Below, one piece after another: positions 55,437-63,951 of a stretch of 64,000 nucleotides of DNA. The first letter of the stretch is position 1, and every line of letters starts with the position of its first letter. Made by a program: the position numbers and the translations under genes. A model generated the notes under the pieces. The model did not search any database and was not told the origin of the DNA. It saw only the letters and a list, made by a program, of their open reading frames with translations. This stretch comes from Gordonia jinghuaiqii (GTDB lineage Bacteria > Actinomycetota > Actinomycetes > Mycobacteriales > Mycobacteriaceae): assembly GCF_014041935.1 (NCBI RefSeq), contig NZ_CP059491.1:372001-436000 (forward strand), written 5' to 3'.

Positions 55437-56197
55437 GCCTTCTCGAGATCTCCGGACTGTCCGTCGAATTCCGTGGACACACCGCGGTCGACGACGTGGA
55501 TCTGCGCGTCGACGCCGGTGAATCCGTGGCCCTGGTGGGAGGTTCGGGCGCAGGTAAGTCGACGGTCGCGAAAGTGGTCGCCGGCCTCGTCGCCCCCTCC
55601 GCGGGTGCGGTGACCTTCGACGGCGTCGATATCCTCTCGCTGTCCCGCCGCAAGGCCCGCCCACTGCGGCGCGACATCCACCTGGTGTTCCAGGACCCGT
55701 ACGCCTCGCTGCCGCCGACGCTGAGGGTCGCCGACATCGTCGCCGAGCCCTTGGTGATCCACGGAATCGGCAACCGGACCGAACAGTCGGATGCGGTGGC
55801 CCGCGCACTCGAAGCGGTGAATCTGACACCGGCGCAGGACTATCTGAACCGTTTCCAACATCAGCTGTCCGGTGGCGAACGGCAGCGCGTCGCATTCGCC
55901 CGGGCCGTGGTGGCACAACCGCGGCTGATCCTGGCCGACGAACCGACCAGCGGCCTCGACGCCTCCCTGCGGATGGAGATCATCGACCTGATGGACCGGC
56001 TGTGCCGCGTCGACGGCATCGCGATCGTCCACATCACCCACGATCTGGCTCTCGCACAACGCGGTTCGAGTCGCGTCGTGGTGATGCGCGCCGGGCGCGT
56101 CGTCGAATCAGGCCCGGTGGACGAAGTGCTGTCGGCACCCCGAGACCCCTACACTGCGCGACTCGTATCAGCCGCGAGTCGCCCGCGGGACAAGTGA
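55433..56197 (+). CDS. ABC transporter ATPase (DppF-like)
   Basis: A 254-residue ATPase. Walker A is GGSGAGKST near residue 36-44, the Q-loop region is LVFQDPYASLPP, the signature is LSGGERQRVAFARA and Walker B is ILADEPTSGLD. It overlaps the fusion by 4 bp (ATGA). It provides the second nucleotide-binding half of a heterodimeric importer. Confidence 0.92.
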   Translation: MSLLEISGLSVEFRGHTAVDDVDLRVDAGESVALVGGSGAGKSTVAKVVAGLVAPSAGAVTFDGVDILSLSRRKARPLRRDIHLVFQDPYASLPPTLRVADIVAEPLVIHGIGNRTEQSDAVARALEAVNLTPAQDYLNRFQHQLSGGERQRVAFARAVVAQPRLILADEPTSGLDASLRMEIIDLMDRLCRVDGIAIVHITHDLALAQRGSSRVVVMRAGRVVESGPVDEVLSAPRDPYTARLVSAASRPRDK

Positions 56198-56208
56198 GAG
56201 AAGGATTG

Positions 56209-57561
56209 ATGACAAAGTTCGCCATGGTGACGATGTACCCGACGGGGGAGGGCTCGCCCTTCGCCGAGGGGAAACTCGGCTTCGACGTCACCGGAATCGA
56301 CTGCTACGCCCTCGACGACGCCGCCCTCGCACCGTTCGACGTGCTGGTGTTCTCCTCGACCGTCGACCAGGAACACCTCGCCCGGAATCGCGATGTGATC
56401 CGTCGCTTCCTCGACGCCGGGAACGTGGTGGTCTTCGGCGGCCACCTGCACCGTGACTGGCTCCCCGGCACAAGGCCTTTCGAGCCGGCCATGCCGCAGC
56501 GCCGGGCCACCTACGAGGTCACCGAGGTCGCCGACCATCCGATCTTCGCCGGGGTGACGTCCCTCGACATGGACACCCGGCGCGGAGTGCGCGGCTTCTT
56601 CGCACGAGGCCATCACCCGGTACCCGAGGGCGCCGAAGTGCTGGTCCGGCTCGTCGGCGGACAGGCGACCACCTACATCGACCGGGTGTCGACCGCGGGC
56701 ACAATCCTCGTCCACGCCACCGCCGACCTGTTCGCCTATTCGTCGGGCATCGAGGACAGCACGGCCGCGCGTATCCCCGCGCAGCTCGCGCAGTGGGCGT
56801 GTGACGAGGTCGACGACCTGCGCGCCACCCCGCGACCGGCGGGCAACGCGCCGACGGAGCCGTGGGAGAAGCTGCCCGCAAGCCCTTCCACCGGAACGGG
56901 TTCGGGCGTCGCGGCCGTCTACGGCGGCAATGCGCATCACCACCGGGCGCTGACCATCGAGAAGTACGGCGAGCACGTCACCGGCGGCCTGCTGTACCTG
57001 CCCGAGCTCGCCGACACCGACCTGCGCGGGTACGACGCCCTCATCATCCCCGAGCGAATCCATCGCGGACACTTGAACGCGGCCGCACCCCGGATCCTCG
57101 AGTTCCTCGAATCCGGCGGCACCGTCATCGCTTTCAGCGGCGGCGAGCCGCTCGCCGAATTCCTGCCCGGTGTCCACTGGGCGCATCGTCCCACCAACTA
57201 CTGGTGGTGGCTCGAGGACGGTGCCGACATGGGCCTGCGTTCCCCGAACCCCGACCACTCCTTCTTCGAGCGCCTCGAACTGAAGGACTGCACATGGCAT
57301 TACCACGGCGTCGTCGAACCGCCCGCCGGTGCGCAGGCGCTGGTCGACCTGCCGACCGATGAGACACTGCTCTACGTCGACGAGGTGAGCACGCCGGGCA
57401 CACTGGTGATCTCCACCCTCGACCCGATGTCCCACTTCGGCGCCTATTTCATGCCCGCCACCGAACGCTTCCTCGACGGGTTCATGCCGTGGGTCCCCGA
57501 GTTCGCGTCCGCCCAGGCACGCAAGAAGCGCCCCCTCACCACACAGGAGTCGATCCGATGA
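56209..57561 (+). CDS. Duplicated amidotransferase/ThuA-like protein, unknown function
   Basis: A 450-residue cytoplasmic protein. Two halves share a pattern: FDVLVFSSTVDQEHLARNRDVIRRFLDAGN...VVFGG near 45-80 and YDALIIPERIHRGHLNAAAP...ILEFLESGGTVIAFSGG near 285-320. Each looks like a class I glutamine amidotransferase/ThuA-type Rossmann domain, including the GG-ending beta-strand, but the usual catalytic Cys-His set is not seen. FSSTVDQ and the conserved WWWLEDGADM region are likely substrate sites. It is in the ABC operon and coupled by 4 bp to the next gene. The role is inferred: processing or sensing of an imported ligand. Confidence 0.55.
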   Translation: MTKFAMVTMYPTGEGSPFAEGKLGFDVTGIDCYALDDAALAPFDVLVFSSTVDQEHLARNRDVIRRFLDAGNVVVFGGHLHRDWLPGTRPFEPAMPQRRATYEVTEVADHPIFAGVTSLDMDTRRGVRGFFARGHHPVPEGAEVLVRLVGGQATTYIDRVSTAGTILVHATADLFAYSSGIEDSTAARIPAQLAQWACDEVDDLRATPRPAGNAPTEPWEKLPASPSTGTGSGVAAVYGGNAHHHRALTIEKYGEHVTGGLLYLPELADTDLRGYDALIIPERIHRGHLNAAAPRILEFLESGGTVIAFSGGEPLAEFLPGVHWAHRPTNYWWWLEDGADMGLRSPNPDHSFFERLELKDCTWHYHGVVEPPAGAQALVDLPTDETLLYVDEVSTPGTLVISTLDPMSHFGAYFMPATERFLDGFMPWVPEFASAQARKKRPLTTQESIR

Positions 57562-58061
57562 CACTGAAGCTCGCCGACCAGGGAAAGATCCTGGCGTTCG
57601 ACATCGATGACGTGATGCTCTACCACGGGCCGGGCTTCCCCGGCGGCGTTGCGCACGCATACAAGGTGCTCGAGCGTGCCCTGCCGCTGCTCGGCGAGGA
57701 GGGGACCGTCGAGCGTCGCGACGTCCGCGTCGGCACCGCGCATCGCGGGCCCGGTGTGCGGGACACGATGGAGATGGTGCTACGCGCGGTCACCGAGGAC
57801 CGGTTCACCGTCGACTCCGCGCTCGAACGCACCGACCGCGGAGAAACATTGGAGCGCTATGTCTTCGAGCTCGGGTACCGCGACAATCTGGTCCGTCTCG
57901 AGATCCGCGAGGGGTTCGTCACCGACGAGTTCATCCAGCTGGGGCGCAAGGCGTCCCGCACCGACGCCGAGGACGTTCGCCTCACGGCACTCAAGCAGGA
58001 AATGGCCGACCGGCTGCTCGCCGCACCGGCCGACCAGGTCTACGACGTCGTCGGAGACTGA
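57558..58061 (+). CDS. FmdE-like small protein
   Basis: A 167-residue protein. The segment FDIDDVMLYHGPGFPGGVAHAYKVLERAL resembles the HGHxCPGxAxGY motif of FmdE-type (formylmethanofuran dehydrogenase subunit E-like) proteins, though the Cys is absent. DVRVGTAHRGPGVRDTMEMVL supplies a second conserved block. FmdE-family proteins may bind metal or cofactor, but functions differ. It is the last gene of the ABC operon, overlapping the previous stop by 4 bp (ATGA). The family call is moderate. Confidence 0.5.
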   Translation: MTLKLADQGKILAFDIDDVMLYHGPGFPGGVAHAYKVLERALPLLGEEGTVERRDVRVGTAHRGPGVRDTMEMVLRAVTEDRFTVDSALERTDRGETLERYVFELGYRDNLVRLEIREGFVTDEFIQLGRKASRTDAEDVRLTALKQEMADRLLAAPADQVYDVVGD

Positions 58062-58066
58062 AACGG

Positions 58067-59143
58067 TCAGTGCTCGGTGGAGAACCCGACGCGGCGTCGG
58101 TGCACCTCGAGCGCGAAAGTCACCAGCTGGTCGATGAGATCCGGGTAGGCGACGCCGCTGGCCTCCCAGAGCTTGGGGTACATCGAACCGGGGGTGAAGC
58201 CCGGGATGGTGTTCACCTCGTTGAGTAGCCAGCCACGCCCGGGCTCCTCGTAGAAGAAGTCCACCCGCGCCATGCCGGTGCACCGCATCGCGGTGAAGGT
58301 GCGGGCGGCGAGCTCGCGGACCTCGGCGGTCGCGGCATCGGAGACCTGCGCCGGGATGACCAGTTCGGCCGCGCCGGTGACGTACTTGTCCTCGTAGTCG
58401 TAGAACTCGCTGCCCGGCTTGATCTCGCCGGGCACCGAGGTCTCGGGTGCCGTGTCGCCGAGAACCGCCACCTCGATCTCACGTCCGGTCACGGCCTCCT
58501 CGATGATGACCACGTTGTCGTAACGCAGCGCGAGGTTGATGGCGGCATCTAGTTCGGGCTCGTCGTGGGCCTTGGTGATTCCGACCGAGGACCCGAGATT
58601 CGCAGGCTTGACGAACACCGGCAGACCGAGTTCGTCGATGGCGCGGGTCGTGATGGAGGTGGGGTCGTCGACGCCGTCGCGGAACTCGACCCAGCGGCAC
58701 TGCGGGATGCCTTCCTGCGCGGCGACGATCTTGGCCAGGGCCTTGTCCATGCAGACGGCCGACGACAGGACCCCGGCGCCCACGTAGGGCAGCTTGAACA
58801 GCTCGAGCATCCCCTGAATGGTGCCGTCCTCACCGTGGGGGCCGTGCAGCAACGGGAGGACGACCGTGATCGCCTCGTCCGCGTGACCACGCAGCTCGGT
58901 CAGCGGCTCCACCGCGGTTCCGTCAACCTCGAGCGCGTCGGGCAGCGGCGTGCCGTCGGTGATGGCGGCAATCGCCTTGTCGTTGCGCAGCCAGGTGCCG
59001 TCCTTCGCGATCCCGATGGGTACGAGGTCGTACTTGGTGCGGTCGGCAGCTGCGAGGACGTGCGCCGCGGTGACCCGGGACACATCGTGTTCGGCGGAGA
59101 CGCCACCGTAGAGAACCACCAGACGCAGCAGCCGAGAAGACAT
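58067..59143 (-). CDS. ddl: D-alanine--D-alanine ligase
   Basis: A 358-residue ATP-grasp ligase that makes D-Ala-D-Ala for peptidoglycan. The N-terminal motif LVVLYGGVSAEHDVSRVTAAHVL and the VLPLLHGPHGEDGTIQGMLELF motif are diagnostic. FVKPANLGSSVGI and the late GMARVDFFY-x-LNEVNTIPGFT are the ATP- and substrate-binding blocks. ATG 59143 is preferred over GTG 59152. It is convergent with the FmdE-like gene and divergent from murF. Confidence 0.95.
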   Translation of the reverse strand: MSSRLLRLVVLYGGVSAEHDVSRVTAAHVLAAADRTKYDLVPIGIAKDGTWLRNDKAIAAITDGTPLPDALEVDGTAVEPLTELRGHADEAITVVLPLLHGPHGEDGTIQGMLELFKLPYVGAGVLSSAVCMDKALAKIVAAQEGIPQCRWVEFRDGVDDPTSITTRAIDELGLPVFVKPANLGSSVGITKAHDEPELDAAINLALRYDNVVIIEEAVTGREIEVAVLGDTAPETSVPGEIKPGSEFYDYEDKYVTGAAELVIPAQVSDAATAEVRELAARTFTAMRCTGMARVDFFYEEPGRGWLLNEVNTIPGFTPGSMYPKLWEASGVAYPDLIDQLVTFALEVHRRRVGFSTEH

Positions 59144-59307
59144 GCCTGCCACGATACGGCCCCCCGCATTCGAGTTCTCTGTGTGTCGGGGTCCGTTCGG
59201 GGAGCTCGGGTGGCACGGGCCTCGATCGCGGCTGTCGTGTGGGGTCGGGCGTGCGGGGATGTATCCGCGACTCGGGGCGGTGGACGGGCGTCGACTAGCG
59301 TGGACCC

Positions 59308-60621
59308 GTGCATTTCAGAGCGAGCGAGGTCGCGGAGGCGGTGGGCGGTGAGCTGATCGGCCCCGACGTGCAGATCGACGGGGCGAGCATCGACTCGCGG
59401 AGCATCCGGCCGGGCCAGCTGTTCGTGCCGGTCGTGGCCGAACGCGACGGTCACGACTTCATCCCGGCTGCCCTCGAGAGCGGCGCGGCGGCGTACTTCA
59501 CCACGCAGGACGAGCCGGTCGGCGGCACCGCCATCCGGGTGCCCGACACCGCCCTCGCCCTGGCCGACCTCGGGCGAGCGGTACGCAGCCGCATCCCCGA
59601 CCGGGTGGTCGGGGTCACCGGGTCGGTCGGCAAGACGTCGACGAAAGATCTGCTCGCCGGGGTGCTCGGGACCACCTACCGCACCGCCGCGAGCGAGAAG
59701 TCCTTCAACAACGAGCTCGGTCTCCCGATCACGTTGGCCGGCGCGGACGACGACGTGGAAGCCGTGGTCCTGGAGATGGGTGCGCGCGGCATCGGGCACA
59801 TCGACCTGCTGTGTTCCATCGCTCGCCCGACCGTCGGGGTGATCACCCGCGTCGAGGGCGTGCACCTGGAGCTCTTCGGCGACATCGAGTCCGTCGCACG
59901 GGCGAAAGGTGAACTCGTCGAATGCCTTCCGGCCGACGGCATCGCCGTGCTGAACGCCGATCACCGCTACGTCGCGGCGATGGCCGACCGCACCTCGGCT
60001 CGGGTGCTGCGCTACGGATTGTCCCCGGATGCAGACGTGTACGCATCCGACATCGTCGTCGACGACGAGCTGCGGGCGTCGTTCCGCCTGCACACCCCGT
60101 GGGGATCGGCCGACGTCCGACTCGGTGCACGTGGTGAGCATCAGGTACCCAACGCGCTCGCGGCCGCCGCTGCCGGCGGTGGCCTCGGGGTGTCGGTTCA
60201 GGACATCGCAGCCGGGATGTCGTCGGCGCAACTGTCCGGTCTGCGAATGGAACTCGCACGATCGTCGTCGGGAGTCGTCGTCCTCAACGACGCCTACAAC
60301 GCGAACCCGACGTCGATGTCGGCGGCGCTGAAATCGCTTGCCGCGCTACCGGCATCGCGCCGGGTGGCGGTGCTGGGCACCATGGCCGAGCTCGGCGCCG
60401 ACTCGCCCGAGCAGCACCTTGCGATCGCCCTCGAGGCGCGTGACCTCGGCGTCGAGGTGGTCGCGGTCGCCGAGGAGGCCTATGGCGACACCGCCCGGCA
60501 CGTCGCCGGCGTCGACGACGCGGTCTCCCTTCTCTCCGACGTCGGTGACGGGGATGCCGTGCTGGTCAAGGGCAGTCGGGTTGCGGCGCTCGAGCGGGTG
60601 GCCCAGGCGCTGCTGGACTGA
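59308..60621 (+). CDS. murF: UDP-N-acetylmuramoyl-tripeptide--D-alanyl-D-alanine ligase
   Basis: A 437-residue Mur ligase that adds the D-Ala-D-Ala made by Ddl to the peptidoglycan precursor. The P-loop is VVGVTGSVGKTSTKD and the conserved block is TAASEKSFNNELGLPITL. VLEMGARGIGHI and LNDAYNANPTSM are typical of MurF. GTG 59308 has a TAGCGT -10-like box about 9 nt upstream and no ribosome site, suggesting a leaderless message. The end overlaps the AraC gene by 56 bp on the other strand. Confidence 0.95.
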   Translation: MHFRASEVAEAVGGELIGPDVQIDGASIDSRSIRPGQLFVPVVAERDGHDFIPAALESGAAAYFTTQDEPVGGTAIRVPDTALALADLGRAVRSRIPDRVVGVTGSVGKTSTKDLLAGVLGTTYRTAASEKSFNNELGLPITLAGADDDVEAVVLEMGARGIGHIDLLCSIARPTVGVITRVEGVHLELFGDIESVARAKGELVECLPADGIAVLNADHRYVAAMADRTSARVLRYGLSPDADVYASDIVVDDELRASFRLHTPWGSADVRLGARGEHQVPNALAAAAAGGGLGVSVQDIAAGMSSAQLSGLRMELARSSSGVVVLNDAYNANPTSMSAALKSLAALPASRRVAVLGTMAELGADSPEQHLAIALEARDLGVEVVAVAEEAYGDTARHVAGVDDAVSLLSDVGDGDAVLVKGSRVAALERVAQALLD

Positions 60622-61714
60622 TGTCGACGTGCCCGGTGGGTACGGGCCCGACCTCGCGCGTGGCGCGCACCGGGGTGGCCAGACTCCGGTCGCGGGTGGT
60701 GAGGCCGATGCCCTCCGATTGCCGGAACCGTGCCCGGTACTCACTCGGGCCGACGCCCAGCTCCGCGCGGAATCGGTTGCGCATGGTCGGGCTCGACGGA
60801 AAGCCCGACGCGCGTGCGACCTCGGTGACCGACATCTCCGGTCGTGTGCGCAGCAGTGCGCTGGCCGACTTCAGCCGGCGATCGGCGATCCGGCATGCCA
60901 ACGAGTCCTCGGTGTCCTCGAAGTGGCGGTACAGCTGTCGGCGGCTGATGTGGAGATGGCGCGCGATGGTGTCGGGGGAGAACGAGGGATCGCGATGATG
61001 TCGCTCGATGAGTTGCGTCACGGCCTCACGCACGAAGAGCGCGTTGTCGGTGAGCCGGCGATTGTCGAAGTCCAGCTGTCCGAGTGCCGCCCGGACGAGC
61101 TCGATCGCGGCCATCTCCGTGTCGTGATCGGGATCGGCCGCGGCGACCGCCGTGTCGGAGGCGAATTGCAGGATGAAGGCCGCTGTCGATCGTGCGAGAA
61201 GCGTGTGTGAGGCCACCGGGCGAATCGCCTGCTCGGCGATGCGTCGTTGATCGCCCAGTAACTCCAGCGGGATCACCAGTCCCGCAGGGTCGTTGATCTC
61301 ATACGTGCGTTCGGAGTACGGCGAGGCGTTGCTGACGAACGCGAGTTGTCCCGGACCGTAGGCGAAGTCGCGGCTACCCTGTTTGACCGTGTGCCGGCCA
61401 CGCATCGTGTGGACGCCGATCACGAGGTCCTCGGATGGCTGCTGTCTGATGAGCCTGGGGGTCCGTACGACCTGAAACGGCGTGTGCAGGCTGCAGAACG
61501 TCCCGATCACCGAGAGCTTGCGGATGTACATCACCGAGTCGAAGCTCTCGGGCTTGTCGGTGAGCACCTCGACATGCTGGCCGTAGCTCCGCAACCCGTC
61601 CTGTCCGCTGAGCCGGATGGATGGCGGATGTTCGGCTTCGGCGACCCCGATGCGTTGCTGCCAGGCGTCGACGACGTCCGACGGCAGGGCGGGTGCTGCG
61701 TCACGCGTGGTCAT
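60566..61714 (-). CDS. AraC family transcriptional regulator
   Basis: A 382-residue regulator. The N-terminal sensor domain is about 1-240. The C-terminal AraC HTH has FSPDTIARHLHISRRQLYRHFED and EMSVTEVARASGFPSSPTMRNRFRAELGVGPSEYR, the two HTH helices. It overlaps the membrane-protein gene (ATGA at 61711-61714), so it is the last gene of the gad unit. The last 56 bp overlap murF on the other strand. It is the likely regulator of gadB. Confidence 0.88.
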   Translation of the reverse strand: MTTRDAAPALPSDVVDAWQQRIGVAEAEHPPSIRLSGQDGLRSYGQHVEVLTDKPESFDSVMYIRKLSVIGTFCSLHTPFQVVRTPRLIRQQPSEDLVIGVHTMRGRHTVKQGSRDFAYGPGQLAFVSNASPYSERTYEINDPAGLVIPLELLGDQRRIAEQAIRPVASHTLLARSTAAFILQFASDTAVAAADPDHDTEMAAIELVRAALGQLDFDNRRLTDNALFVREAVTQLIERHHRDPSFSPDTIARHLHISRRQLYRHFEDTEDSLACRIADRRLKSASALLRTRPEMSVTEVARASGFPSSPTMRNRFRAELGVGPSEYRARFRQSEGIGLTTRDRSLATPVRATREVGPVPTGHVDISPAAPGPPARAPQPDCP

Positions 61715-62388
61715 GCCACGATCTCCGGATTGCTCCGATCCCAGCGGGGGAGCAGCAGGAACGCCGCGAGCAGGAAGCACAGTGCGCCGGCGAAGGTGCC
61801 CACGTTGGCGATCGCGGTGTCGACGGTGACTCCGGCGGCGGTGATGTACGCGCCGACCGCCGAGATCCCGAAGGCGATGCAGCCCAACAGATTGACAACG
61901 GCGGCCCACCAGGTCCGTGAGCCTGGGTCGACGAGCTGCCTGGCGTGCTTGTAGCCGAGGACGGCGAGGAACCCGCTGACGAGGAAGGCGATGGATCCGC
62001 CGGCGTCGGGAGACCAGACGAGATCGCGCTCAGCGGGGATCGAGTGCGCCGTCAGTGCGGCGGTGGTGCTCACGTTGAACAGCACCGTGCCCAGTGATTG
62101 TGTTGCGGCAGAGAGCCAGTCGGCTCGCACCATCACGCCGCTGCCATAGTCGACGCGGGTGGTGACCGGACCGGACAGCAGCAGCTGGATCAGTCCGGCG
62201 GCGGTGAAGAACCAGGCACCGATGAAGAAGCAGAGGTTGACGGTCGCCGGGCCGGCCAGACTGCCGAAGCCGGGCGCCGAACCCAGCGCGAACAGGGAGG
62301 ACCCGATCATGAATCCCCAGCATTGTTTCTGCAGGGTCGGAGTCAGGATCGTGCTCCGCGAGGGCGAAGCCGGGACAGCGACAGTCAT
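61711..62388 (-). CDS. Multi-spanning membrane protein, YrhK-like
   Basis: A 225-residue protein with about six hydrophobic helices (GFMIGSSLFALGSAPGFGSLAG, AVVNLLGCIAFGISAVGAYI, TFAGALCFLLAAFLLLPR). No transport motif was recognised. It is related in layout to YrhK-like proteins. It lies between gadB and the AraC gene, 81 bp downstream of gadB, so it may act in acid tolerance. The function is unknown. Confidence 0.62.
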   Translation of the reverse strand: MTVAVPASPSRSTILTPTLQKQCWGFMIGSSLFALGSAPGFGSLAGPATVNLCFFIGAWFFTAAGLIQLLLSGPVTTRVDYGSGVMVRADWLSAATQSLGTVLFNVSTTAALTAHSIPAERDLVWSPDAGGSIAFLVSGFLAVLGYKHARQLVDPGSRTWWAAVVNLLGCIAFGISAVGAYITAAGVTVDTAIANVGTFAGALCFLLAAFLLLPRWDRSNPEIVA

Positions 62389-62469
62389 CTCATACCTAGC
62401 TCTGGATCGAGGGGCCCCGGCCCGGACAGCGGCCGGGCCGGGGCCCCGATCACGGTGGGAGAACCGCGA

Positions 62470-63879
62470 TCAGTGGTGGAAGTGTGGCTGGTCGTCCTCC
62501 CGGGGCATGGGGCCCTCGAGACGATCGAGGAACTCGACCTCGGTTCGGATGTCGGCCAAGAGAGCCCGTGCCAGATCGTGACTCAGCCCGGCGCGCACCA
62601 CGATCCGCTGGACCGTCAGGTCCGCGAGGTCGTCGGCCATCGGGTATGCCGGCACCAGCCAACCCTTCATCCGGAGGCGATCGGACAGATCGTAGAGAGT
62701 CCAGTTGTCGGTGTGCCCGGACTTCAGGCGCCACGCGAACACCGGGATGGTGTCACCCCTGCTGACGAGTTCGAAGGCGTCGATCTCCCCGATCTGGGAC
62801 GACAACCACTGGGCCACATCGAGCGAACCCTGCTGGACCTGTCGGTAACCCTCACGGCCCAGACGCAGGAACATGTAGTACTGCAACAAGACCTGCGCAC
62901 CCGGGCGCGAGAAGTTCAGCGCGAGCGTGGGCATGTCGCCGCCGAGGTACGAGCAGTGGAACACCATGCTCTCCGGGAGGGTCTCGGTGGAACGCCACAC
63001 GATCCAGCCGACGCCGGGGTAGACCAGCCCGTACTTGTGGCCGGATGTGTTGATGGACACGACCCGCTCGACCCGGAAATCCCATTCGAGGTCGGGCTGG
63101 CAGAACGGGGCGATCATCGCGCCCGACGCGCCGTCGACGTGGATCTTGACGTCGAGTCCGGTGTCTGCCTGGATCTGGTCGAGCTTCGCGGCGATCTCCT
63201 TCACCGGCTCATACATGCCCGTGTAGGTCTGACCCATGATCGCGACGACGCCGATGGTGTTCTCGTCGACGTACTTCTCCAGTTCGTACCCGTCGAGAAC
63301 CATGTGCTCGGGGCTGATCGGAACCCAGCGGGGTTCGACCTCGAAGTAGTTGCAGAACTTCTCCCAACACACCTGCACGGCGGTCGAGAGCACCAGGTTG
63401 GGGGTTTCGGTGGACTTCCCCTCGGCCTTGCGGCGGGTCTGCCAGTGGCGCTTGAGCGCGAGTCCGCCGAGCATGCAGGCCTCGGAGGAGCCGATGGTCG
63501 ACGTGCCGATCGAGTTGTCGACGTCGGGGTTGTTCCACAGATCCGCGAGGATCCGCCAGCAGCGGTCCTCGATCGCGGCCGTCTGGGGGTATTCGTCCTT
63601 GTCGATCATGTTCTTGTCGGCGGTCTCGCTGTAGAGACGTTTGGCCTCGTCGTCCATCCAGGTGGAGACGAACGTCGCGAGGTTCAGTCGCGCGTTGCCG
63701 TCGAGCATGGCCTCGTCGTGGACGATCTGATAGGCAGTGTCGGGCAGGAGCATGTCGTCGTTGAGTGCGAACTTGGGCAGTTCGGTGGCCTCGCCCGCCC
63801 GGGTGAAGACGGTGCTCAGAGTCATGGAATCGCCGACGTTGGTTGTCGTGCGGGCTCTTGAATAGGGCTCGGATGACAT
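62470..63879 (-). CDS. gadB: Glutamate decarboxylase
   Basis: A 469-residue PLP-dependent enzyme that makes GABA and CO2 from glutamate, consuming a cytoplasmic proton. The motif IHVDGASGAM carries the Asp (249) that holds the PLP ring nitrogen, and SGHKYG has the Schiff-base lysine K282. The opening LDGNARLNLATFVSTWMDDEAKRLY and GSSEACMLGG are GAD signatures. ATG 63879 follows AGGAGG 5 nt upstream. The operon with a membrane protein and AraC regulator suggests acid-stress control. Confidence 0.95.
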   Translation of the reverse strand: MSSEPYSRARTTTNVGDSMTLSTVFTRAGEATELPKFALNDDMLLPDTAYQIVHDEAMLDGNARLNLATFVSTWMDDEAKRLYSETADKNMIDKDEYPQTAAIEDRCWRILADLWNNPDVDNSIGTSTIGSSEACMLGGLALKRHWQTRRKAEGKSTETPNLVLSTAVQVCWEKFCNYFEVEPRWVPISPEHMVLDGYELEKYVDENTIGVVAIMGQTYTGMYEPVKEIAAKLDQIQADTGLDVKIHVDGASGAMIAPFCQPDLEWDFRVERVVSINTSGHKYGLVYPGVGWIVWRSTETLPESMVFHCSYLGGDMPTLALNFSRPGAQVLLQYYMFLRLGREGYRQVQQGSLDVAQWLSSQIGEIDAFELVSRGDTIPVFAWRLKSGHTDNWTLYDLSDRLRMKGWLVPAYPMADDLADLTVQRIVVRAGLSHDLARALLADIRTEVEFLDRLEGPMPREDDQPHFHH

Positions 63880-63918
63880 GGGTTCCTCCTGGGGTGGTTG
63901 GTGAGGTGCCGGTTGATC

Positions 63919-63951
63919 AGCGCTCGGGGTATTGGGTGAGCGCTTGGGGTA
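63919..63951 (-). promoter_or_regulatory. Tandem direct repeat upstream of gadB, candidate AraC site
   Basis: AGCGCTCGGGGTA (63919-63931) and AGCGCTTGGGGTA (63939-63951) match at 12 of 13 positions with a 20-nt period, about two helical turns. AraC-family proteins commonly bind such same-face direct repeats. They lie about 40-70 bp upstream of the gadB start. Confidence 0.6.
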
